Below, piece after piece: positions 35,920 through 45,080 of a DNA stretch of 64,000 nt. Both the position numbers and the translations under genes were made by a program. The notes beneath the pieces were generated by a model that searched no databases, was not told the origin of the DNA, and saw nothing but the letters and a program-made list of their open reading frames with translations. How positions within the stretch are numbered: the first letter of the stretch is position 1; each line of letters starts with the position of its first letter. Origin of the DNA: an uncultured Clostridia bacterium (GTDB lineage: Bacteria > Bacillota > Clostridia > Oscillospirales > Acutalibacteraceae); the NCBI GenBank assembly GCA_947627135.1, contig CANQUV010000007.1, positions 1 to 64,000 of the forward strand. The letters run 5' to 3'.

Positions 35920-36447
35920 GTGAACGTATGGCATGATATGTCCCCTAAAAGAATAAATCCTGATGATTTTATTGCCTATATAGAAATTCCAAAAGGAAGT
36001 AAGTCAAAATATGAGCTTGATAAGGATACAGGTCTATTGATTCTTGACAGAGTTTTATATACCTCAACACATTATCCTGCTAATTATGGTTTAATTCCAA
36101 GAACTTACGCTGATGATTTAGATCCTCTTGATGTTCTTGTTGTGTCAAGTGAGGTTATGTATCCGTCAACAATTGTAAGGTGTTATCCGATAGGCGTGAT
36201 CAATATGATTGATAACGGCAGAAATGATGAAAAAATTATTGCAATTCCTTATGACGATCCAACCTATAATACTTTTAAGGATATTTCAGAGCTTCCCAAG
36301 CATATTTTTACAGAAATGTGTCACTTTTTTACTGTATATAAAACTTTGGAGAATAAGCAAACTGCAGTAGAAGAAGTTCAAAATGCAGAAAATGCGAAAA
36401 AAATTATAAGAAAGGCTATCAGTACATATAAGGATAAATTTTGCTGA
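35920..36447 (+). CDS. ppa: Inorganic pyrophosphatase, family I
   Basis: This soluble enzyme hydrolyses pyrophosphate and drives biosynthesis forward. The 175-residue protein has the family I motifs: IEIPKGSKSKYELDK, DRVLYTSTHYPANYGLIPRT, and the metal-binding DDLDPLDVLV, with IAIPYDDPTY further on. The start is GTG at 35920, giving MNVWHDMSPKRINP, the usual N-terminus; the ATG three codons earlier lies against the ribosome site AAAAGGA. A membrane protein gene starts 12 bp after the stop. Confidence 0.95.
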   Translation: MNVWHDMSPKRINPDDFIAYIEIPKGSKSKYELDKDTGLLILDRVLYTSTHYPANYGLIPRTYADDLDPLDVLVVSSEVMYPSTIVRCYPIGVINMIDNGRNDEKIIAIPYDDPTYNTFKDISELPKHIFTEMCHFFTVYKTLENKQTAVEEVQNAENAKKIIRKAISTYKDKFC

Positions 36448-36459
36448 TATGGTAATAAA

Positions 36460-37317
36460 ATGTTAAAAATTGAGAATAAAACAACCAAAAAACTACGAAT
36501 TGCTTTAATAGTTCTATTTTTGGCAATTTTAATTGCGAACAGTTTTCCTTTTTTTCAAGGAACAGTATATTTTGGCGATGCAAATATAAAAGACAGCGTG
36601 TATATATTTGATTGGAAAACTACAAACGAAGAAACAGGAAAAGAAGAAGTTTACGATTATGCTTACTATGTAAATAAAACTGATCCGACAGCGAAAACAA
36701 GCAAGATCAATGTATATATTGATGATGAAATCAGAGATGAATTAGCAGATGAAATTTTATATCTATATTGTTGGGGAGGAGAAGATAATGCAAACGCTGC
36801 CTGCACACTTGCCGGTGGAACAGTAAAAAAATCATTTGATGATTTAAGAAACGGTGAAGAGCGTACATATTGGGAGTATGAAGCACTGATCCCTTCTGAT
36901 ACAAAGTGCTTTCAATTTCATGCTGGCGACAGATATTTTAACGGCAATACATTAAAGTATTATACGGCAATTGACTTATTTTTAGAGGTAACAACTATTA
37001 TAGATGATCCTCAACAGCAAGGTGCTTTGTCAACGGTTGCATGGAGCTCTGCAATTTTCTTTGTAATTCCGATAGTCGGCTTCTTTTTTGCTGCACTTGA
37101 TAAGTCCAGAAACCTTAAAAATATTGCAGGAATTGTATGTTCAATTGCAGGAGTAATGGCAATTGTGTTTATTGTAGGACCATCTTACTTGTCGATTGGT
37201 TCGTTAGGAGCATTACTTCTTTATCTTGCAACATTCCTTGTCTCAATATTCGGTGTTTTTGCCCGTTATCTAGTTAATTCCGATAAGGAAAATACAGACG
37301 CAAAAAAAGGATCGTAA
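36460..37317 (+). CDS. Hypothetical membrane protein
   Basis: The 285-residue protein is not recognised. It has one helix near residues 12-30, an extracytoplasmic domain (about 31-185) rich in acidic and aromatic residues with two Cys (CWGGEDNANAACTL), then three or four helices (about 190-270) and a charged tail. Its start follows the ppa stop by 12 bp without a terminator, so the two may be cotranscribed, but a functional link is not evident. There is no clear ribosome site. Confidence 0.6.
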   Translation: MLKIENKTTKKLRIALIVLFLAILIANSFPFFQGTVYFGDANIKDSVYIFDWKTTNEETGKEEVYDYAYYVNKTDPTAKTSKINVYIDDEIRDELADEILYLYCWGGEDNANAACTLAGGTVKKSFDDLRNGEERTYWEYEALIPSDTKCFQFHAGDRYFNGNTLKYYTAIDLFLEVTTIIDDPQQQGALSTVAWSSAIFFVIPIVGFFFAALDKSRNLKNIAGIVCSIAGVMAIVFIVGPSYLSIGSLGALLLYLATFLVSIFGVFARYLVNSDKENTDAKKGS

Positions 37318-37322
37318 TATAT

Positions 37323-37355
37323 AAACCCAGCCGTTTTATATTGACGGCTGGGTTT
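37323..37355. terminator. Bidirectional terminator
   Basis: A 12-bp stem (37323-37334 with 37344-37355) lies between the convergent membrane-protein and DUF2804-like genes. Confidence 0.85.
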
Positions 37356-37356
37356 A

Positions 37357-38349
37357 TTATATTACCGTAAAAATCATTTGTGCGGGAATTTCAGTTAAAT
37401 TAACTGCCTCTGTATTTATCAAATTAAATTCACCGTATAGTTTTCCGTAAACAACAGTAGTTTTATCACATTTTGAAAACACAGGTGCATTTTTGTAGAA
37501 TTCAGGCTTAAAAGTTATATCAACCGCCTTGATTCCGGCTTTAAAGCACCAAATTTTATCTATTCTTTCGTCACTTCCCAAAAATTTAATTTTAGAAAGC
37601 TTTTTTATTTCTCCGTCGGAAAAATAACAGTTTTCTTCTCCGACTAAATCATTCCCTAATTTACTGCCAATGTATAGTGCAAAATCTTTTCCGTTAATAT
37701 TACAAGTAGAGGTAACATATCGGTAAATCTGTCTAAATGGCAGATTGTAGCTTGAACTGTCACAATAGCCTCTGATTTGAGAAAAATTATATTCATTCTT
37801 CCCAAACTTAATATTTCCGGAAGTTTTGATTGCCGGAACAAAAGATTTGTAATAAAAATTCTTGTCACTGTCCTCAAAGGGAACAGATAAGTTAAGACTG
37901 TCACCTTTCTCTCTTGTAAATGTTAAATCAAGATATAAATTGTCGTATCCTGCAAAGTCATCGAATTGACATCTTAAATGTTTTAAAAATTCCAGTGAAG
38001 TAAGTGCTATTTTAACTCTTTTATTCTCAAAATAAAACTTTTCACTTAATAAATCCGGCATATTTTTTTTGCCTATAAAATACTTTTTAACAATACAGTC
38101 AACGGCTGTGCCGTTTAATTTTTTATCTCTCAAAATAATCTTAACAATAAATTCAATACCGCATTTTTCCAAGGAAATATAAACAGAGCAGTTATCGTTT
38201 TCAACATAAAAGCAACGTCTGTGGTTTATTTTAAACTCATTTTTGTACAGTTGTGTATTAAATTCAAATACCGGAGTTTTCGACCATGCTCCCGTAATAC
38301 TTCCATCTTTATTAAAAACGGAACATATTCTGTCGATTTCCTTCTGCAA
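37357..38349 (-). CDS. DUF2804-like protein
   Basis: The protein of 330 residues resembles DUF2804 proteins, which are of unknown function: the N-terminal WSKTPVFEFN followed by a region rich in beta strands, and a central VPAIKTSGNIKFGKNEYNFS where typical members carry the GxVxxxGxxYxF pattern. The usual DWGRG-type signature after it is altered (QIRGYCDSSSYNLPFRQIY), so the assignment is moderate. There is no signal peptide. The best start is TTG at 38349 (complement) behind GGGAGGA; five codons further upstream another TTG overlaps that site. Confidence 0.6.
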   Translation of the reverse strand: MQKEIDRICSVFNKDGSITGAWSKTPVFEFNTQLYKNEFKINHRRCFYVENDNCSVYISLEKCGIEFIVKIILRDKKLNGTAVDCIVKKYFIGKKNMPDLLSEKFYFENKRVKIALTSLEFLKHLRCQFDDFAGYDNLYLDLTFTREKGDSLNLSVPFEDSDKNFYYKSFVPAIKTSGNIKFGKNEYNFSQIRGYCDSSSYNLPFRQIYRYVTSTCNINGKDFALYIGSKLGNDLVGEENCYFSDGEIKKLSKIKFLGSDERIDKIWCFKAGIKAVDITFKPEFYKNAPVFSKCDKTTVVYGKLYGEFNLINTEAVNLTEIPAQMIFTVI

Positions 38350-38512
38350 GTTTTTTCCTCCCAATAAAATAATTAAAACATCATTTTTAACAAAATCCTG
38401 AATAATTTGAGATAATTATATACTTTTTTTTCATTCTTTTCAAGCATATAATAATGGTTATATTTTCAATTCTCCAAGCATAAATTTTATAAATAATAAT
38501 TGGAGATAGAAA

Positions 38513-38869
38513 ATGCTTAAAAATACTTTAAAAATGTTTGTTTGCATACTTTTATGTTTTTTTCTGTTTTCGTGCAGTTATGTGGAGCAAAGCTATGCCG
38601 ACGAACTAATATCAAATGTATGGTATGCCGAAAATGAAAATGAAACTAAAGTTCAGCTTTCGTTTACAGATGATAACAGAGCAGAACTGAAAATTGAAGG
38701 TGATGCAGATAATACATGTACAATATCGGGAGTTTGTGTGATAAATGAAACCTCTTTTGTAATAAGCGATGTAACAATGGCAAAAAATATATCAATAGAT
38801 TATAAGCTTTTTGGAAATAAAATAGATCTTACATATATGGGTCAAACATTAACTCTTTTTAAAAAATAA
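38513..38869 (+). CDS. Small lipoprotein
   Basis: The 118-residue protein has a classical lipoprotein signal: basic start, hydrophobic core and the lipobox LFSC at about residues 18-21. The mature part is a small beta-rich domain of the DUF5640-like type (VWYAENENETKVQLSFTDDN and a closing LTYMGQTLTLFKK), a pattern common in small clostridial lipoproteins that report on or bind something unknown. The ribosome site is TTGGAGA. It stands alone. Confidence 0.75.
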   Translation: MLKNTLKMFVCILLCFFLFSCSYVEQSYADELISNVWYAENENETKVQLSFTDDNRAELKIEGDADNTCTISGVCVINETSFVISDVTMAKNISIDYKLFGNKIDLTYMGQTLTLFKK

Positions 38870-38929
38870 ATTAAACGTTTTAACGGAGTTTTGTACTTTC
38901 AGACTGCAGCAAAGAAATACATATTCTTT

Positions 38930-38965
38930 AAATTCCGTAAGAAATTCCGTAAGAAATTCCGTGAG
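38930..38965. repeat. Three 12-bp tandem repeats
   Basis: AAATTCCGTAAG occurs at 38930-38941 and 38942-38953, then AAATTCCGTGAG at 38954-38965, in the gap after the lipoprotein gene. Confidence 0.8.
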
Positions 38966-39026
38966 CTTTTAAAAAAGTTCGACCAAAACTTATAATTTTT
39001 TAAAAATAATTAATTTTACAAATTAT

Positions 39027-39046
39027 GCGGCTTTATGCCGCTTTTT
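39027..39046 (+). terminator. Weak terminator
   Basis: A 5-bp G+C stem GCGGC/GCCGC (39027-39031 with 39037-39041) followed by TTTTTATTTT, 160 bases after the lipoprotein gene and just before the repeat array. Confidence 0.5.
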
Positions 39047-39059
39047 ATTTTATAGAAAA

Positions 39060-39598
39060 CTACTAGGAAATAATCGGGCATAAAAAGGTGTTTATATATG
39101 ACGCTGTCTGCCCGGAGAAACAGCCCACCGGCTTTTTGTAGCTTATTGTAAACTAAAAGTAAATAATCGGGCATAAAAAGATGTTCATATATGACGCTGT
39201 CTTCCCGGAGGAACAGCCCACCGGCTTTTTGTAGCTTATTTTAGACTGATAGGAAATAATCGGGCAAGAAAAGGTGTTCATATATGACGCTGTCTGCTCG
39301 GAGAAACAGCCCACCGGCTTTTTGTAGCTTATTTTAGACTGAAAGGAAATAATCGGGCATAAAAAGATGTTCATATATGACGATATCTGACCGGAGAAAC
39401 AGCCCACCGGCTTTTTGTAGCTTATTTTAAACTGAAAGAAAATAATCGGGTATAAAAAGGTGTTCATATATGACGCTGTCTGCTCGGAGAAACAGCCCAC
39501 CGGCTTTTTGTAGCTTATTTTAAACTGAAAGAAAATAATCGGGCATAAAAAGGTGTTCATATATGACGCTGTCTGCTCGGAGAAACAGCCCACCGGCT
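39060..39598 (-). repeat. Tandem array, six 93-bp units
   Basis: The core CAGCCCACCGGC recurs at 39121, 39214, 39307, 39400, 39493 and 39586, exactly 93 bp apart. Each unit also carries AATAATCGGGCA and CATATATGACG. Read on the minus strand, units begin GCCGGTGGGCTGTTTCTCCG, the same opening as the array at 9911-10371, so this is the same family in inverted orientation with a diverged body. On the plus strand each unit ends GCTCGG...CCGGC followed, in most units, by TTTTT, which could fold as a weak terminator-like hairpin. Because 93 is divisible by three, the minus strand stays open as a 31-residue repeat; I regard that as a by-product. Confidence 0.95.
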
Positions 39599-39767
39599 GT
39601 TTTTGCTCAAAAAAATATTTGATATTCCTTATAAAATGGGTAAATTTGTTGATATATTTCTTTGATTATGATATAATAACCCTAATATGCCTTATTATGT
39701 CTGTTTTTAAATAAATGTAATTATAAGGTTTAAATTAAGTTGAAAAAGTCAGGGGTTGAATAGCTGC

Positions 39768-40277
39768 ATGGTTGTAATGGGAATAGATCCGGGTTATGCT
39801 ATTGTTGGCTGGGGCGCTGTTGCAAATAAAGGTATTAACTATAAACCTTTAGGTTTTGGAGCTGTTACAACTGATGCAGAATCAGATTTCAACAAACGGC
39901 TGCAAATAATTTACGATAGTATATATTCTCTCCTTAACAGATGTCGTCCGGACGCACTTGCAATAGAAAGACTTTATTTTACTACTAACCAAAAAACAGC
40001 GATAATGGTGGCAGAGGCAAGAGGAGTAATTTTACTTTCAGCACAAAAGCAAAGCATACCGATATTTGAATACACACCGCTTCAGGTAAAAACAGCAGTA
40101 ACCGGATACGGCAAAGCAAAAAAGAATCAGGTTATGGAAATGACAAGACGACTTTTAGGGTTAAAAGAAGTTCCAAAGCCTGACGATACTGCCGATGCAC
40201 TTGCTATTGCGGTTTGTCACCTGCAGGCGGCAGGTTCACAGTTAAGACAAACAATGTTTCAAAAGGGGTTAAAATAA
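39768..40277 (+). CDS. ruvC: Holliday junction resolvase RuvC
   Basis: RuvC cuts Holliday junctions. The protein of about 169 residues has the RNase H-like fold's acidic residues: MGIDPGYAIVGWG, LAIERLYFTTN, and DDTADALAIAVCH near the end. I chose the ATG at 39768 (AGGGG 12 bases upstream); an in-frame TTG at 39756 abuts that site and is less likely. The stop shares a base with the ruvA start. It is the first gene of ruvCAB, and its upstream region is the tandem repeat array. Confidence 0.94.
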   Translation: MVVMGIDPGYAIVGWGAVANKGINYKPLGFGAVTTDAESDFNKRLQIIYDSIYSLLNRCRPDALAIERLYFTTNQKTAIMVAEARGVILLSAQKQSIPIFEYTPLQVKTAVTGYGKAKKNQVMEMTRRLLGLKEVPKPDDTADALAIAVCHLQAAGSQLRQTMFQKGLK

Positions 40278-40873
40278 TGCTATATTCCGTAAGAGGAAAA
40301 TTAATTCATACAGAGTCTAATGTGGCGGTAGTTGAATGTGGCGGTGTAGGTTTTAAATGCAATACCACCATGAACACCTTAAAACAGATAAAATTAAATA
40401 CAGAGGTTACTCTTTATACATATTTAAATGTAAGAGAAGATTCAATGGAGCTGTTCGGATTTTCAACCAATACAGAGTTAGCAACTTTTAAGACCTTAAT
40501 TGGAGTCAGCGGAGTAGGTCCAAAGGTAGGACTTGCCATTTTATCTGTTTTAACACCAAATCAGGTAGCTTTGTCAATTGCATCAAATGATGTAAAATCC
40601 ATTACTCTCGCACAAGGTGTAGGAAAAAAGCTTGCGCAAAGAATAGTATTAGAGCTAAAAGACAAGTTGAAATCGGTAATATCTGATGAAAGCGGAATAA
40701 GTGAGGTAAATGTAGAAGTATTTACCAATGGAAATATAAATAAAGCAGTAGAGGCATTAACAGTTTTAGGTTATACTCCGGCAGAAGTAACGCCTTATCT
40801 TTCAAAAATGGATTCCTCAATGCCCGTTGAAAAGCTGATTGGGGAAACACTGAAACAATTGGGAAAAAATTAA
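40277..40873 (+). CDS. ruvA: Holliday junction DNA helicase subunit RuvA
   Basis: RuvA binds the four-way junction and loads RuvB. The 198-residue protein opens MLYSVRGKLIHTESN with the OB-like domain I, has the helix-hairpin-helix pairs (FKTLIGVSGVGPKVGLAILS, LAQGVGKKLAQRIVLELKDK) and a C-terminal RuvB-contact domain (EALTVLGYTPAEV). The ATG overlaps the ruvC stop by one base (TAATG), indicating coupling. A frame extension upstream lies inside ruvC. Confidence 0.96.
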   Translation: MLYSVRGKLIHTESNVAVVECGGVGFKCNTTMNTLKQIKLNTEVTLYTYLNVREDSMELFGFSTNTELATFKTLIGVSGVGPKVGLAILSVLTPNQVALSIASNDVKSITLAQGVGKKLAQRIVLELKDKLKSVISDESGISEVNVEVFTNGNINKAVEALTVLGYTPAEVTPYLSKMDSSMPVEKLIGETLKQLGKN

Positions 40874-40918
40874 TACTTAATCTGTATAAATATTATTCAA
40901 AATAAAGGAATCAAAAAC

Positions 40919-41983
40919 ATGAGTTATGAATTTTCAGAAGAGTTTGATTTTGAAAACAGAATAATGGATACATCAGAAATACCTGAAGATACTGCGGAAG
41001 GCGATAACCCTTTACGACCGAAAACTCTTGATGAATATATAGGTCAGGAAAAGGTAAAAGAAAATCTCAAGGTTTTTATAGAAGCGGCGAAGAAGAGAGG
41101 AGAAACCCTTGACCATGTTTTGCTTTACGGTCCTCCCGGACTTGGTAAAACTACTCTTTCAGCAATTATTGCAAGGGAAATGGGAGTCTCAATAAGAATC
41201 ACATCCGGACCTGCAATTGAAAAGCCGGGAGATTTAGCGTCACTGCTTACAAATCTTAATTCGGGAGATGTACTTTTTATAGACGAAATACATCGGTTAA
41301 GCCGTGCGGTAGAAGAGGTTTTGTATCCATCAATGGAGGACTTTGCAATTGATATTATAACAGGCAAAGGTCAAATGGCGGCGTCGTATCATTTGCCGCT
41401 TCCACACTTTACTTTAGTTGGTGCAACAACAAGGGCCGGACAGCTTACAGCACCTTTAAGGGACAGGTTTGGAGTAGTTTTGAGGCTTGAACTGTACAAC
41501 CCGGAAGAACTTGCACAAATTATTGAAAGAAGTGCAGGAATATTAAATATTGATATAGAACATGACGGAGCATTGGAGATAGCCTCACGTTCAAGAGGAA
41601 CCCCTCGAATAGCCAACAGACTTTTAAAGAGAGTTCGAGATTTTGCCCAGGTAATTTCAAACGGGGTAATTACCTGTGATACAGCCAGAATTGCCCTTGA
41701 TAAGCTTGAAATTGACGAGCTTGGACTGGATCAGAATGACCGACGAATGCTGGAAGCTATAATTAAATTTTATAACGGCGGACCTGTCGGAATAGAAACA
41801 CTTGCAGCGGCAATCGGAGAAGAAGCAGTAACAATTGAAGATGTTTACGAGCCTTACTTGATGCAGATAGGATTTTTGTCAAGAACACCCAGAGGCAGAT
41901 GTGTAACAGCAGAGGCGTGCAGGCATTTAGGTTATGATACACAGGCGGGAAAAATCAATTCGCAGCCAACGTTATTTGAATAA
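40919..41983 (+). CDS. ruvB: Holliday junction DNA helicase RuvB
   Basis: RuvB is the AAA+ motor of branch migration. The 354-residue protein has [19 protein letters not shown], Walker [12 protein letters not shown], Walker [11 protein letters not shown], sensor 1 [19 protein letters not shown], and the C-terminal winged-helix ending [10 protein letters not shown]. It follows ruvA by 45 bp in the usual ruvCAB order. Confidence 0.97.
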   Translation: MSYEFSEEFDFENRIMDTSEIPEDTAEGDNPLRPKTLDEYIGQEKVKENLKVFIEAAKKRGETLDHVLLYGPPGLGKTTLSAIIAREMGVSIRITSGPAIEKPGDLASLLTNLNSGDVLFIDEIHRLSRAVEEVLYPSMEDFAIDIITGKGQMAASYHLPLPHFTLVGATTRAGQLTAPLRDRFGVVLRLELYNPEELAQIIERSAGILNIDIEHDGALEIASRSRGTPRIANRLLKRVRDFAQVISNGVITCDTARIALDKLEIDELGLDQNDRRMLEAIIKFYNGGPVGIETLAAAIGEEAVTIEDVYEPYLMQIGFLSRTPRGRCVTAEACRHLGYDTQAGKINSQPTLFE

Positions 41984-42000
41984 ATATTTTGGAGGAAATT

Positions 42001-43350
42001 ATGGGAAGATTATTTGGAACAGACGGCGTAAGAGGAATTGCAAACGACCAGCTTACTCCCGAACTTGCTATGAATATAGGCAGGGCGGCAGCTATGGTTT
42101 TAATAAATGATGAGGTTAAAAACCCAACAATACTTATTGGCAAAGATACCAGATTATCAGGAGATATGCTTGAAGGAGCACTGATTGCAGGTCTTTGCTC
42201 TGTTGGAGCTAATGTTAAGCTTTTAGGAGTAATACCGACTCCCGCAGTAGCATATTTGATTGGAAAATATAAAGCAGATGCAGGAATAATGATATCAGCG
42301 TCACATAATCCATTTGAATTTAACGGGATTAAAATTTTCAGCGACGAAGGATATAAGCTCCCCGACGACCTTGAAGAACAAATTGAAGCAATAGTTCTTA
42401 ATAATGTAGAGCCCTATAAGGTTGCAAAAGAAAATGAAATCGGTACAGTAGAAGTTATCAAGAATGCTGCTGAAGACTATATAGAACATATTGTTTCTGC
42501 AATTAATACAGATTTAACAGGTATGGAAATTGCCATTGACTGTTCAAACGGTTCATCATCAAGAACTGCGCAAAAACTGTTTGAAAGACTAGGTGCAAAA
42601 TGCTATATGCTTTTTGATAATCCTGACGGAATAAATATAAACAAAGATTGCGGTTCAACACATCTTGAAGCATTACAAAAATATGTTGTAGAAAAAAAAC
42701 TTGACGCAGGGCTTGCATTTGACGGAGACGCTGACAGATGTCTGGCGGTAGATGATAAAGGACAGCTTGTTGACGGTGACTATATTATAGCTATAATAGC
42801 AGCAGATATGAAAAGCAGGGGAGTACTTAAAAGAGATACGGTAGTTGGAACAGTAATGACAAATATGGGCTTTAATAAATTCTGTGAAGCTAATGGAATT
42901 CATTTTGTTTCTACAAAGGTTGGCGACAGATATGTTTTGGAGTCAATGCTTTTAGACGGTTATAACATAGGCGGAGAGCAGTCAGGACATGTTATTTTGC
43001 TTGATTACTGCACAACAGGCGACGGACAGCTTACAGGTGCAACACTTTTAAGTTTAATAAACAGAAGAAAGGCAAAACTCTCATCCATAGCAACTCTTAT
43101 GGAAAGATATCCTCAGGTTCTTATAAATGTAAATGTTTCAAACGAAGGTAAGCTTGATTTTTATGTAGATAAAGAGATCAAAGCAGAAATTAAAAGAGTA
43201 ACAGATATTTTAGGAAATACAGGCAGAATTCTTGTAAGGGTATCAGGAACAGAGCCACTGGTAAGAGTAATGCTTGAGGGTGAAAATTTAGAACAAATTA
43301 CAAAACTTGCAAACGAAACAGCCTCACTTATAAAGGAAAGACTTTCATAA
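42001..43350 (+). CDS. glmM: Phosphoglucosamine mutase
   Basis: GlmM converts glucosamine-6-phosphate to glucosamine-1-phosphate for peptidoglycan synthesis. The 449-residue protein opens MGRLFGTDGVRGIAN, has the phosphoserine loop ISASHNPFEFNGIKIFS, the metal-binding FDGDADRCLAVD, the sugar-binding GGEQSGHVIL and the phosphate-binding RVSGTEPLVRVM. The start is the ATG at 42001 behind TTGGAGGA. It follows ruvB closely (17 bp) and its stop overlaps the next start. Confidence 0.97.
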   Translation: MGRLFGTDGVRGIANDQLTPELAMNIGRAAAMVLINDEVKNPTILIGKDTRLSGDMLEGALIAGLCSVGANVKLLGVIPTPAVAYLIGKYKADAGIMISASHNPFEFNGIKIFSDEGYKLPDDLEEQIEAIVLNNVEPYKVAKENEIGTVEVIKNAAEDYIEHIVSAINTDLTGMEIAIDCSNGSSSRTAQKLFERLGAKCYMLFDNPDGININKDCGSTHLEALQKYVVEKKLDAGLAFDGDADRCLAVDDKGQLVDGDYIIAIIAADMKSRGVLKRDTVVGTVMTNMGFNKFCEANGIHFVSTKVGDRYVLESMLLDGYNIGGEQSGHVILLDYCTTGDGQLTGATLLSLINRRKAKLSSIATLMERYPQVLINVNVSNEGKLDFYVDKEIKAEIKRVTDILGNTGRILVRVSGTEPLVRVMLEGENLEQITKLANETASLIKERLS

Positions 43351-44213
43351 TGAGAATAACTAAAAACTGGAAAGATTATGAATTGCTAGATGCTTCAGAC
43401 GGTGAAAGACTTGAACGCTGGAAAGATATTATACTTATAAGACCCGACCCGCAGATAATATGGACAACAGATAAGAAAAATCCTTTATGGAAAAAAGCCC
43501 ATGCAAGATACCATAGAAGCAATAAAGGGGGAGGCAGTTGGCAGATATATAAAAAGATTCCTAATCAGTGGAGTATAAATTATAATAATCTTGTATTTAA
43601 TATTAAACCTATGGGATTTAAGCATACAGGTGTTTTTCCCGAACAGGCGGTGAACTGGGATTTTGTAAGCCAAAAAATAAAGAATGAAAAAAGTAAAGTA
43701 AAAGTATTGAATCTGTTCGGATATACAGGCTGTGCAACACTTTCCTGTTTGAATTCAGGAGCGGAGGTTTGTCATGTTGATGCTTCAAAAGGAATGGTAC
43801 AATGGGCAAAAGAAAATGCAGTATCAAGTAAAATAGCAGATAAGCCTGTAAGATGGCTTGTAGATGACTGCATTAAGTTTGTTCAGCGTGAAATTCGTCG
43901 GGGCAATAAATATGACGGTATCATTATGGACCCTCCCTCTTATGGCAGAGGTCCAAACGGAGAAGTTTGGAAACTTGAAGAACAACTTTATTCTCTTGTA
44001 GAATTATGCCGACAGGTAATGTCAGATAATCCGCTGTTTTTCATTCTTAATTCCTATACAACCGGACTGTCGCCTGCGGTAATGGAATATCTGCTTGGAG
44101 TTGTGCTTAAATCAAAATTTGGCGGCAGTGTTTCATCAGATGAAATAGGATTGCCTGTAACGGATACAAAACTTGTTTTACCCTGTGGTTCAACAGCAAT
44201 CTGGGAAAGATAA
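43350..44213 (+). CDS. Class I SAM-dependent RNA methyltransferase, RlmK-like
   Basis: The 287-residue protein has the fold of the RlmI/RlmK-like methyltransferases: SAM-binding VLNLFGYTGCATLSCLNSGA (around residues 112-131), a HVDASKGMVQWAKEN motif, and catalytic motif IIMDPPSYGRGP. The N-terminal part (KDYELLDASDGERLERW) matches the 'SAM-dependent methyltransferase' group near RlmK. The likely substrate is 23S rRNA but this is inference. Its ATG overlaps the glmM stop (ATAATG), and ecfA1 follows 15 bp after its stop. Confidence 0.88.
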   Translation: MRITKNWKDYELLDASDGERLERWKDIILIRPDPQIIWTTDKKNPLWKKAHARYHRSNKGGGSWQIYKKIPNQWSINYNNLVFNIKPMGFKHTGVFPEQAVNWDFVSQKIKNEKSKVKVLNLFGYTGCATLSCLNSGAEVCHVDASKGMVQWAKENAVSSKIADKPVRWLVDDCIKFVQREIRRGNKYDGIIMDPPSYGRGPNGEVWKLEEQLYSLVELCRQVMSDNPLFFILNSYTTGLSPAVMEYLLGVVLKSKFGGSVSSDEIGLPVTDTKLVLPCGSTAIWER

Positions 44214-44228
44214 TATTTGGAGAATTAT

Positions 44229-45080
44229 ATGGAGTTTATATCTGCTAATAAAATTACTTTTAACTATGAAAATGATGATGAACATCAAAACTTAATAACA
44301 AAAAATGCAATAGACGGTGTTTCTTTTGAAGTTAAAAGGGGAGAATTCGTAGCACTTTTAGGTCATAACGGTTGCGGTAAATCTACAATGGCTAAACTCT
44401 TTAATGCTATGCTCCTGCCGCAAAAGGGCAGTGTATTTGTTGACGGCATAGATACAAAAACAGAAGAAAAAACCTTTGATATAAGAAAACAAGTGGGATT
44501 GGTTCTGCAAAATCCCGATAATCAGCTTGTGGCAAGCATTGTAGAGGAAGATGTAGCATTTGGTCCTGAAAATTTAGGGATTCCCCCTAAAGAAATCAGA
44601 GAAAGGGTAGATAATGCCCTTAAAGCGGTAGATATGTATGAATACAGAAAACATGCCCCTTATAAATTAAGCGGAGGACAGAAACAGCGTATTGCTATTG
44701 CAGGTATAATTGCTATGGAACCTGATTGTATAGTACTTGACGAGCCTACTGCTATGCTAGATCCAAAAGGCAGAGATGAAGTATTAAAGGCTATACTAAA
44801 GCTTAATAAAGAAAATAATATAACAATAATCCTTATTACTCATTATATGGACGAAGCCGTTTTGGCAGACAGGGTTGTTGTTATGGATAAAGGAAAGATT
44901 TTAACACAGGGAACACCTCAAAAGGTTTTTTCACAGGTTGATCTTTTAAAAAAACACCGCCTTGATGTTCCGCAGGCTACGGAGCTTGCCTATAAGCTTA
45001 AATGCAGCGGAGTAAAAATAGATAAAATGCCTCTCACAGACGAGGAATGTATAGAAATGCTGGAGGGTATTTTAAAATGA
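44229..45080 (+). CDS. ecfA1: ECF transporter ATPase EcfA1
   Basis: EcfA1 is one of two ABC ATPases powering energy-coupling-factor vitamin uptake. The 283-residue protein has Walker [12 protein letters not shown]-loop [13 protein letters not shown], signature [13 protein letters not shown], Walker [12 protein letters not shown] and H-loop LITHYMDEA. The start is ATG at 44229 behind TTTGGAG. It ends within the start of ecfA2 (ATGA overlap). Together with ecfA2 and ecfT it forms the shared module for S-components such as FolT and RibU at 23-25 kb. Confidence 0.96.
   Translation: MEFISANKITFNYENDDEHQNLITKNAIDGVSFEVKRGEFVALLGHNGCGKSTMAKLFNAMLLPQKGSVFVDGIDTKTEEKTFDIRKQVGLVLQNPDNQLVASIVEEDVAFGPENLGIPPKEIRERVDNALKAVDMYEYRKHAPYKLSGGQKQRIAIAGIIAMEPDCIVLDEPTAMLDPKGRDEVLKAILKLNKENNITIILITHYMDEAVLADRVVVMDKGKILTQGTPQKVFSQVDLLKKHRLDVPQATELAYKLKCSGVKIDKMPLTDEECIEMLEGILK

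Noticed and set aside
39153-39593. A 146-residue minus-strand frame with 31-residue repeats
   Set aside because: The 93-bp period keeps the frame open, but there is no ribosome site, the composition is Cys/Phe-rich and atypical, and the related array does not preserve this frame.
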